Below are positions 53,808-61,036 of a stretch of DNA of 64,000 bases, piece after piece (position 1 is the first letter of the stretch; every line of letters begins with the position of its first letter). Made by a program: the position numbers and the translations under genes. The stretch is from positions 310,001 to 374,000 of the forward strand of contig NZ_OAOF01000003.1 in NCBI RefSeq assembly GCF_900205965.1, read 5' to 3'. The stretch comes from Lacrimispora amygdalina (lineage in GTDB: Bacteria; Bacillota; Clostridia; Lachnospirales; Lachnospiraceae). The notes under the pieces were generated by a model. It saw nothing but the letters and a program-made list of their open reading frames with translations, was not told the origin of the DNA and made no database searches.

Positions 53808-56800
53808 ATGGGTGATTAACCGGATCGGACTGATTGATTTCTGGTATTACGATGAGGAAGAATTTCATTTCCGGGATGGGCGTCTGCTGCTGCGCGGTTC
53901 CAATGGATCGGGAAAGTCTGTTACCATGCAGAGCTTTATTCCCCTGCTTTTAGACGGCAACAAGGCAGCGGAGCGTCTGGATCCCTTCGGGACCAGAGCC
54001 AGAAAGCTGGAGAACTACCTTCTTGAGGAAAATGACGGACGGGAAGAGCGGACCGGCTATTTATATATGGAATTTAAGCGAAAGGACAGCGATTCCTACA
54101 TTACGATTGGGATCGGACTTTGTGCAAAGAGAAATAAAAAGCTGGATTCCTGGCATTTTATTATCCGGGATGGACGGCGCATAGGAAGGGATTTTTTCCT
54201 TTACAAAGAACTGAAAAATAAGATTACCTTAAGCAGAGTGGAGCTTACCAACCGTCTGGGAGAAGGCGGTCAGGTAATCGATGGTCAGAACGACTATATG
54301 AAGCTGGTCAACGATACTCTTTTCGGTTATGAAAATGTGGAAGAGTACAAGGAACTGGTGGATCTGCTCATACAGCTTCGTACGCCCAAGCTTTCTAAGG
54401 ACTTTAAACCCACCGTACTGAACGAGATATTAAGCGGTTCCTTATCACCTCTATCCGATGAAGACCTTCGCCCCATGTCAGAGGCGATTGAGAATATGGA
54501 TAATTTAAAGACAAGGCTTACGGAGCTGGAAACCGGCAAAAAGGCAGCGGACAGAATCAATGAAGTCTATCAGCAGTACAATCGTGCAGTGCTGTACGAA
54601 AAAGCAGATCAGTATCGGAAGGCGGATCAGGAATACAGGCAATATGAGAAGGAATATTCAGGGGTACAGCAGGAGATAGAAGAAAGCAGCCAGAACCGTC
54701 AGCAGGAAATTCAGAAAGAAGAAGCCCTTAATATAGAACAAAACACACTTCAGGAAAAAAAGGAACGTCTGGACAGCAGTGATCTCTCAAAATTGATGGA
54801 ACAAAAGCTGGAGGCAGAAAATAAGCTTCTTCAGGCAAAGAAGGAGCTGGAGGAAAAGGAAAAAAGTCTGGAGGAGAGAACCAGGAAGGAAACCGAGCTT
54901 TCCCATGCCTTAAAAGAGCAGACGGATAAACTGGAGCAGCAGGAAAATGAGATAGAAGAAGCCCTTGATGAGATGGAAGCAGGACTTCAGGTGCTCAGCT
55001 TTGATGAGCATATGTTTATGGCCGGCGATTTAAAGAAAGAGATTACTGTGCCATATCCATTTCATACCTTAAGAGACCAGATGGCGTCGATCCGGCGCGA
55101 TATTGATCTGGGAATCGGTCTCCTGGAAAAAAGGCAGCGGATTGCTGAAAAGCAGGAGGAGGAACTGGTCGGACTGGAGAAAACCAGACAGGAAAAGCAA
55201 CGCCTGCTTCTCCTTAAAAAGGATCAGGAAGAGCAGTGCAGAGAAGTGAAAAGTGAGTGGGAAGAGGCATTTTATAAGTGGGTCAGAAGCAATCAGCAGC
55301 TGATACTTTCCGAGGAGGAAGAACGTTACTATACCTCAAGAATCCGTTCCTACGATACACTGACTGACTCCCTTGAAGCCAGGGAGCTGCTTCGGGAGCA
55401 TAAAGACAGAATCCTTCAATCACTTCAAAAGTCAGGTGTGGAGCTGGAGCACCGGAGAGATCTGGAAGAAGCAGATTGTGAGAACAAGAGAAAGGAGCTT
55501 GAGGACTGGAAGAACCGGAAGGACCCTGAGCCTGAAAAACAGGAGCCTGTACTTGCAAACCGTTTGTGGCTGAAGGAAAAACGCATCCCTTACTATCCTT
55601 TTTATAAGGTTGTGGATTTTGCAGAAGCTCTTGATGCAGGTAAAAGAAACCGGCTGGAGGAGGCGCTCTCCTGCATGGGTATGCTGGATGCCGTGGTTGT
55701 GCCTGCAAATTACCAGGAGCAGGTGTTGGCAGCCAGAGAGGGTATGAGAGATACCTATATCTTTGGTGATATCGGCAAGGTGAAGGAGAATATTGCCAGA
55801 CTCTTGGAGGTCTCCTCTGATGTGGATGACATTGTATTTTATCAGGAGCTTTCTGATGTTTTGGGAGCGGTTGCTACGGCAGCCGGCGGTCAGACCTGGA
55901 TTGATGAAGAGGGAAGATTTGGTCTGGGAATATTAAAAGGTACCATTACCCATTCCTACGAAGCAAAATTTATTGGTGTCAGAGCTAGGGAACAGTACCG
56001 CCTGGCAAAGATACAGGATTTAGAGAAAGAGCTTTCTGAATACTCCGGAAAGCTGGAAGAAACAAAAAAACAGCTGACAGAAAACAGAGATAGAATTACA
56101 TGTCTTGAGGAAGAATATTCCAGATACCCCTCAGAGTTTGATGTGAGGGAGGCGGTCAGTGAGCTGCATGAGACGTTGGAGCACATAGAGAAACTGGAAG
56201 CAGATTTAGAGGAGAAGGAAAAGAAAGTTTCCCTGCTTCAAAAGGAACTGACGGAAGCAGGACTGGCTGTAGCGGAAAACAGTAAAAGGCTTTATTTAAA
56301 GGCCGAGCTCTCTATATACAGAGAAGCAAAAGAGGAAGCTCTGTCTTATTATGATTCCATCGGAACCCTGGAGCTGCTGCATCAGTCATATCTTCATACG
56401 CTTGAAAATGTACAGGTTTTAAAAGACCGTATGGAAGAGATTTTTATTCTTCTTGATGAGGTCCGCTATGAGATCGGCAGAAGGAATCGGGAAATAGGAA
56501 GCCTGAACAGTACAATTTCCGCGTGTGACGAACAGTTAAAAGCAAAGGATTATGAAGCTGTGAGAGAACAGCTGGAATACTGCATCAAACGTCTTGCTGC
56601 CATTCCGGATGAGTTAAAGGACTGTTATTTAAAGCAGAGCGGTTATGAAAAGGATTATAATTTCGGTAAGGACAGGCTGATTGCCATTCGGGAGCAGAAG
56701 GAAAAAAGACAACTGGATTTGGAACTTCTTAAAAAGGCCCTTATTGATGAGAAAAATCTGTCTTTTGTAAGCGGACTGGAAGGATTATCATGGGAGAATC

Positions 56801-57894
56801 CTTCTGAAGCGGCGGGCAGCGTTCTGCGTCAGCTGAAATCAGAAAGTTTAAGAAGCAGCGGAGAATTAAGCAGCCTGCTCCAGCAGAGATTTTACGAGAA
56901 TTTAAGTGAACTGGTGGACTATAACCTGACCATTCAGCCGGTGTTCGGGAAAGAAGATTACGAGGATCTGCCGAGAGGGACAATAGAGCCGGAATTTAAA
57001 CGTCTTGTCATACTTGCCAAATATAAGGGCAGAGAGGTATCCTATGATACTCTTCTAGATGGCCTTGCGGGAGATGTGGAGATTCAGAAAAGTCTTGTAA
57101 AAGAAAGCGACAGAACATTGTTTGAAGATGTACTGGCCAATACAGTAAGCAAGAAAATCCGTTATAAAATCTATAAAAGTGAGAGCTGGGTGGAAAAGAT
57201 GAACCGGCTCATGGGCAGTATGAATACCTCCAGCGGATTGAAGCTGAGTCTGGTGTGGAAGAAGAAAAAAGCGGAGGAGGAAGGTCAGCTGGATACCAGG
57301 GAACTGGTAGAGCTGCTGAAAAAGGACGCAGGACTGATGAGGGAAGAGGAACTGGAACAGCTGTCCCTTCATTTTCAGACCAAGGTCCAGGAAGCGCGGC
57401 GAATCATGGAGGATACAGGAAGTGTCCGGAGCTTCCATGCAGTCATGAAAGAGGTACTGGATTACAGAAAGTGGTTTGAATTTCAGCTCTTTTTTCAGAA
57501 AACGGGAGAAAACAGAAAAGAGCTTACCAATAATGCGTTCTTCACCTTCAGCGGCGGAGAAAAGGCCATGTCCATGTATGTTCCTCTGTTTTCATCTGTA
57601 GTGGCCAAATATGACGGTGCCCGAGACGACGCGCCCAGGCTGGTGTCTTTAGATGAGGCATTTGCCGGTGTGGATGAGCAGAACATCAGTGATATGTTCC
57701 GGCTCATGGTTGATATGGATTTTGAGTTTATTATTAATTCACAGATTTTGTGGGGAGACTGCGAGACCGTTCCGGAGCTTGCGATTTACCAGCTTTTGCG
57801 GAAGGAAAATGCCAAATTTGTCTCAGTGCTGCCCTATATCTGGAATGGAAAGGTACGGAGGCCCGCAAAGGATGGAGAAATGGAACGGGGATGA
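53794..57894 (+). CDS. jetC: Wadjet SMC-like ATPase JetC
   Basis: 1,366 residues, SMC/MukB type. Walker A GSNGSGKS is at residues 35-42; two long coiled-coil regions (about 240-460 and 720-1000) surround a hinge-like part near 600-700; the ABC signature FSGGEKAMSMYV is at about 1250 and Walker B RLVSLDEAFAGVDE at about 1282. The length agrees with TIGR02680 members. It is the motor that, in characterised Wadjet systems, extrudes DNA loops and detects small circles. ATP hydrolysis residues are intact, so an active system is expected. Overlaps jetD by 23 bases. Confidence 0.92.
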   Translation: MKTSKWVINRIGLIDFWYYDEEEFHFRDGRLLLRGSNGSGKSVTMQSFIPLLLDGNKAAERLDPFGTRARKLENYLLEENDGREERTGYLYMEFKRKDSDSYITIGIGLCAKRNKKLDSWHFIIRDGRRIGRDFFLYKELKNKITLSRVELTNRLGEGGQVIDGQNDYMKLVNDTLFGYENVEEYKELVDLLIQLRTPKLSKDFKPTVLNEILSGSLSPLSDEDLRPMSEAIENMDNLKTRLTELETGKKAADRINEVYQQYNRAVLYEKADQYRKADQEYRQYEKEYSGVQQEIEESSQNRQQEIQKEEALNIEQNTLQEKKERLDSSDLSKLMEQKLEAENKLLQAKKELEEKEKSLEERTRKETELSHALKEQTDKLEQQENEIEEALDEMEAGLQVLSFDEHMFMAGDLKKEITVPYPFHTLRDQMASIRRDIDLGIGLLEKRQRIAEKQEEELVGLEKTRQEKQRLLLLKKDQEEQCREVKSEWEEAFYKWVRSNQQLILSEEEERYYTSRIRSYDTLTDSLEARELLREHKDRILQSLQKSGVELEHRRDLEEADCENKRKELEDWKNRKDPEPEKQEPVLANRLWLKEKRIPYYPFYKVVDFAEALDAGKRNRLEEALSCMGMLDAVVVPANYQEQVLAAREGMRDTYIFGDIGKVKENIARLLEVSSDVDDIVFYQELSDVLGAVATAAGGQTWIDEEGRFGLGILKGTITHSYEAKFIGVRAREQYRLAKIQDLEKELSEYSGKLEETKKQLTENRDRITCLEEEYSRYPSEFDVREAVSELHETLEHIEKLEADLEEKEKKVSLLQKELTEAGLAVAENSKRLYLKAELSIYREAKEEALSYYDSIGTLELLHQSYLHTLENVQVLKDRMEEIFILLDEVRYEIGRRNREIGSLNSTISACDEQLKAKDYEAVREQLEYCIKRLAAIPDELKDCYLKQSGYEKDYNFGKDRLIAIREQKEKRQLDLELLKKALIDEKNLSFVSGLEGLSWENPSEAAGSVLRQLKSESLRSSGELSSLLQQRFYENLSELVDYNLTIQPVFGKEDYEDLPRGTIEPEFKRLVILAKYKGREVSYDTLLDGLAGDVEIQKSLVKESDRTLFEDVLANTVSKKIRYKIYKSESWVEKMNRLMGSMNTSSGLKLSLVWKKKKAEEEGQLDTRELVELLKKDAGLMREEELEQLSLHFQTKVQEARRIMEDTGSVRSFHAVMKEVLDYRKWFEFQLFFQKTGENRKELTNNAFFTFSGGEKAMSMYVPLFSSVVAKYDGARDDAPRLVSLDEAFAGVDEQNISDMFRLMVDMDFEFIINSQILWGDCETVPELAIYQLLRKENAKFVSVLPYIWNGKVRRPAKDGEMERG

Positions 57895-59158
57895 GCTCCT
57901 TAAGGAGGCAGTGGAGTATTTCAGCTGTCCGGGATTCCGGCGCTTAATGGAGGGACTGAGGGAAAAATACCAGTCCCTTTCCAGGCTGGGCGGAAGTATT
58001 GTTATTCCGGAACTGACTGAGGAAGAGGCGAAGTCACTGGAAGGTTTTCTTCAGATGGAGGTAAAACCGGGAAAAACGCTGTCCATTACGGTCCAACGTA
58101 TTAAAAAATCCATGGATCAGACGCGTTTTGCAGGCTGCAGCTTAGAGACGCTTGTATCTGCGGTCTTAAATGACACACTGGTTTCAAATAAAGACAGAAA
58201 AACAAAGGAAGAAGCCCAGAGGGAGAATTATTTCCGGCAGTATGAAAGCCTCTTTCAGGGGACTTATGCAGGAACGTGGTTAAAAGACGCTCTGGTAAAA
58301 GGGAGCGTTTTAAACTCTATGATGGTAAGAGATTACCATTCCAATCCTGATTGGCTGGAGAATCAGCTTCCTGTCATATGCAGAGGGATCAATCAGCTCC
58401 CGGTATTTTCAGGCATTTATGAAAGGCTTCCCGTGTTTGCCGCCTCTGTTTCCGGGAATCCCCATTATTTCGATGAAGGAAAAAGAAGTCTGACCTACCT
58501 TTTACTTGGAATCCGCACACTTCTGGGAGAAAGCAGCCCTTATAAGACCGCAGTGGAAGGCAGAACCGGAATGCTTTACCGTGCAGGGATTATGAAAGAT
58601 GATTTAAATAACTGGGTTCTCTGTCATGGAATCAGGGGATTTATATCGGGCGGAGTTCTTCATGAAGGAATGGAAGTGTACGTAAAAAGAAAGGAATCCC
58701 AGATTTTAACACTGCAGAATATAAGTTATTTAGAATCTGTAACACCAGTTGGACATGAGATTTATGTAGTAGAAAATCCTTCTGTTTTTTCCAGCCTTAC
58801 AGAACGGAATAAGAAGGATTATACCTGCGTCTGTTCTGGCGGCCAGCTCCGCCTTTCCGTGGTTGTATTGCTGGATCTGCTGGCAGAGAGCGGAAAAGAA
58901 ATTTATTATGCCGGGGATTTTGATCCGGAAGGGCTTAGTATCGCCCAGAAGCTGGTTTCCCGCTATGGAAATCAGCTTAAGCTTTGGCACTATGAGGAAG
59001 AATTATATCTCAAATCCATGTCTTTGGAAGACATCAGTGAATCACGGCTTAAGATGCTTGATGGTCTTACAGATGAGAGATTGACAGCAATAGCAGCACT
59101 TTTAAAAGAATACAGACATCCCGGATATCAGGAAAACATGATGGAGCAGTTTGTTTAA
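57872..59158 (+). CDS. jetD: Wadjet nuclease subunit JetD (DUF2399/Toprim-like)
   Basis: 428 residues. The N-terminal half is helical; the C-terminal DUF2399-type Toprim-like region contains VVENPSVFSSL (conserved Glu) and YYAGDFDPEGLSIAQKL (acidic DFDPEG near residue 346), the metal-binding residues of the nuclease. JetD cleaves DNA when JetABC is stalled on a circular plasmid. The start at 57872 lies within the end of jetC with GGAGG 10 bases upstream; the frame continues further upstream, but only as antiphase shadow of jetC. Confidence 0.9.
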   Translation: MEKWNGDELLKEAVEYFSCPGFRRLMEGLREKYQSLSRLGGSIVIPELTEEEAKSLEGFLQMEVKPGKTLSITVQRIKKSMDQTRFAGCSLETLVSAVLNDTLVSNKDRKTKEEAQRENYFRQYESLFQGTYAGTWLKDALVKGSVLNSMMVRDYHSNPDWLENQLPVICRGINQLPVFSGIYERLPVFAASVSGNPHYFDEGKRSLTYLLLGIRTLLGESSPYKTAVEGRTGMLYRAGIMKDDLNNWVLCHGIRGFISGGVLHEGMEVYVKRKESQILTLQNISYLESVTPVGHEIYVVENPSVFSSLTERNKKDYTCVCSGGQLRLSVVVLLDLLAESGKEIYYAGDFDPEGLSIAQKLVSRYGNQLKLWHYEEELYLKSMSLEDISESRLKMLDGLTDERLTAIAALLKEYRHPGYQENMMEQFV

Positions 59159-59168
59159 GATATCCGGG
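59120..59168. repeat. 10-bp inverted repeat around the jetD stop
   Basis: CCCGGATATC (59120-59129) and GATATCCGGG (59159-59168) pair over a 29-base loop containing the stop codon. No T-run follows, so it is not a typical terminator. Confidence 0.6.
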
Positions 59169-59385
59169 GCGCTGTCCTCGAAGAAACAAAACTAAAATCT
59201 GATTATTATCTTTATATTCTTATTTAGAAATCCCAAAAGTCAAAATTTATTTCGTGTATCTCCCCCTCCCAATATAGTATCCTAAGGTATCAACAGCATG
59301 GTATAACGCTGCATCCCCGCTCATCTCCCAATGTCCGGGCTTTACCCACGCTGTCTATAAGAAGGAGAAAAAGGAGGAATTTTTT

Positions 59386-59637
59386 ATGGACCCATATATT
59401 GGCCAGATACAGCTGTTTCCCTACAATTTTGAACCCAGAGGATGGATCCTCTGCGATGGAAGATCACTGCAGGTCATGCAAAATCAGGCATTATATTCTC
59501 TCATAGGAACTACATTTGGCGGCAATGGAACGACGACTTTTAACATCCCCGACTTAAGAAACGCCAATCCACTTGCCATGACAAACCAGATGAAATATTA
59601 CATAGCGGCTCAGGGCCTGTACCCCCAAAGATCTTGA
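59386..59637 (+). CDS. Small phage-tail-collar-domain protein (1)
   Basis: 83 residues. The whole protein is one tail-collar domain (MdpB/microcystin-dependent-protein type): IGQIQLFPYNFEPRGW, CDGRSL, LYSLIGTTFGGNGTTTFNIPDL. Full-length relatives are about 170 residues, so this is about half. No signal peptide. GGAGG precedes the ATG by 9 bases. In phages the collar domain is in tail fibres; in Gram-positives isolated copies are of unknown role. It is followed by a diverged second copy 45 bases on. Confidence 0.82.
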   Translation: MDPYIGQIQLFPYNFEPRGWILCDGRSLQVMQNQALYSLIGTTFGGNGTTTFNIPDLRNANPLAMTNQMKYYIAAQGLYPQRS

Positions 59638-59682
59638 TGATTCATCAGTTCTTCATCACAGATAGGAAAGGAGAGAAAATGC

Positions 59683-59928
59683 ATGGATGAATTTTTAATA
59701 GGTGAAATCATTCCTGTACCCTATATGTTTGCGCCAGCAGGCACCCTGTATTGTGACGGGAAGGAGTACCCGGTTCAAATGTTTCAGGCACTGTTTGCTT
59801 TAATCGGATCTACGTATGGAGGCAATGGTTCTACCACATTTTGCGTCCCCAATTTAAAGGGATTTGAATCCAACCCTCATGTTCACTATGTAATAGTGAC
59901 AGATGGTCTGTTTCCTGATCGGTATTAG
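59683..59928 (+). CDS. Small phage-tail-collar-domain protein (2)
   Basis: 81 residues, homologous to the preceding protein: IGEIIPVPYMFAPAGTLYCDG and FALIGSTYGGNGSTTFCVPNL correspond to the same segments. Both end after the collar with a short tail of similar shape (GLYPQRS and GLFPDRY). A GGAGAG site lies 7 bases before the ATG. Two such half-size copies next to each other suggest duplication and possibly assembly of hetero-oligomers. Function unknown. Confidence 0.8.
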   Translation: MDEFLIGEIIPVPYMFAPAGTLYCDGKEYPVQMFQALFALIGSTYGGNGSTTFCVPNLKGFESNPHVHYVIVTDGLFPDRY

Positions 59929-59990
59929 TCAACCGCTGATACCGATAAATAACTAATTTCAATTTACCTGAAAGGATTGATGAGATAAAT

Positions 59991-61007
59991 ATGGGTAACA
60001 ATTTGGCTTTAAATGCATATATCACTGCAAGCAGTTATGTGGATCCCTATGTACCTTACAGAGCAGTAAACGGTATAACCAGCGACCCCACTTCCAGATG
60101 GCTGTGTGCGGCTCTGCCAGGGTGGCTGAGCCTTGATTTAAAGAATTCCCGCTGGATTGGCCAGTGGACTGTAAAAAGTCCGGGAAATCAGGCTGGCTGG
60201 CCGGTGGACTATTGTATGACATCATTTCGCCTGGAGAGCAGCTTAGACGGCACCAATTGGACCATTGTGGATTCTGTGACTGGGAACAACAGCAATCTAT
60301 GTACCAGAGTACTTCCAAGCCCGGTATGTGCCAGATATTTCAGACTTTACGTTCCTGGTGGGGGAGGATTAAAAGCTAACCGGGCAGCGGCATCCATTAT
60401 GGAACTGGAACTGATAGAAGCAGATGCAGCCGTTTTGTCTTCGCTGGAAATAAAAGATAACAATGGGAATGATGTAGCGCTGACTCCTGGATTTTACCCG
60501 GATACATTTATCTATGTTTCCAATGTGGGATTCGACTCTGATTGGATTACAGTGATTCCGGCTGCTTCTAAAGCGACAGCAGTTATCACGGTAAACGGGC
60601 AGGGACTGACAGATGGAAAAGCCACCGTTGAGATGAATAATGGATCTAATACAGTAGAGATTAAGGTGACTTCGGCAGATGGCGTTACTGTAACCTACCA
60701 GGTCGCAGTTACAAGGGCCAGCAGTCCCTATCTGACCTCTGTGAAATTAGCAGGATTGCGTTTTTCCGTATTTGAAAAAACAACGTATAGTTATGATCTG
60801 AGTACCAGCAGGCTTACCGAAACTGCAGTGATACCGGCAAGTGAAGATCCGGAGGCAGTGGTTGAGATCACTTTAAATGATGTTGTATATAGCAGCGGCC
60901 AGCAGATTCCTTTAAATGAGGGCTTGAATCCAATCAATGTTACTGTTACCTCAAAAACCGGAGATGACAGTAGAAATTATATCTTTAATATAAATAAAAG
61001 CACGTAA
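59991..61007 (+). CDS. Discoidin-domain protein with cadherin-like beta-sandwich domains
   Basis: 338 residues. Residues about 1-145 read as an F5/8 type C (discoidin) carbohydrate-binding domain (NLALNAYITASSY, YRAVNG, RWLCAALPGWLSLDLK, RYFRLYV). Residues about 150-240 and 245-335 are two cadherin-like beta-sandwich domains of the PF12733 kind (SLEIKDNNGNDVALTPGF, VKLAGLRFSVFEKTTYSY). No signal peptide is seen, although its domain types are normally extracellular. AAAGGATTG precedes the ATG. It lies between the collar pair and a secreted adhesin, all on one strand, so it may be part of one assembly. Confidence 0.75.
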   Translation: MGNNLALNAYITASSYVDPYVPYRAVNGITSDPTSRWLCAALPGWLSLDLKNSRWIGQWTVKSPGNQAGWPVDYCMTSFRLESSLDGTNWTIVDSVTGNNSNLCTRVLPSPVCARYFRLYVPGGGGLKANRAAASIMELELIEADAAVLSSLEIKDNNGNDVALTPGFYPDTFIYVSNVGFDSDWITVIPAASKATAVITVNGQGLTDGKATVEMNNGSNTVEIKVTSADGVTVTYQVAVTRASSPYLTSVKLAGLRFSVFEKTTYSYDLSTSRLTETAVIPASEDPEAVVEITLNDVVYSSGQQIPLNEGLNPINVTVTSKTGDDSRNYIFNINKST

Positions 61008-61036
61008 TTTTATATTTTGACAGAGAGAGTGATAGA

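Noticed and set aside
57653..57871. Longer JetD start
   Set aside because: The extra 73 codons lie within the conserved end of jetC and read as an out-of-phase shadow; the ATG at 57872 has a ribosome site.
53794..57894. JetC as MukB or a RecN/SbcC repair protein
   Set aside because: Gene order with jetA, jetB and jetD and the protein length fit Wadjet; no mukE/mukF or sbcD neighbour is present.
59386..59928. Prophage remnant
   Set aside because: Only collar domains are present; no integrase, capsid, lysis or att-like sequence was seen.
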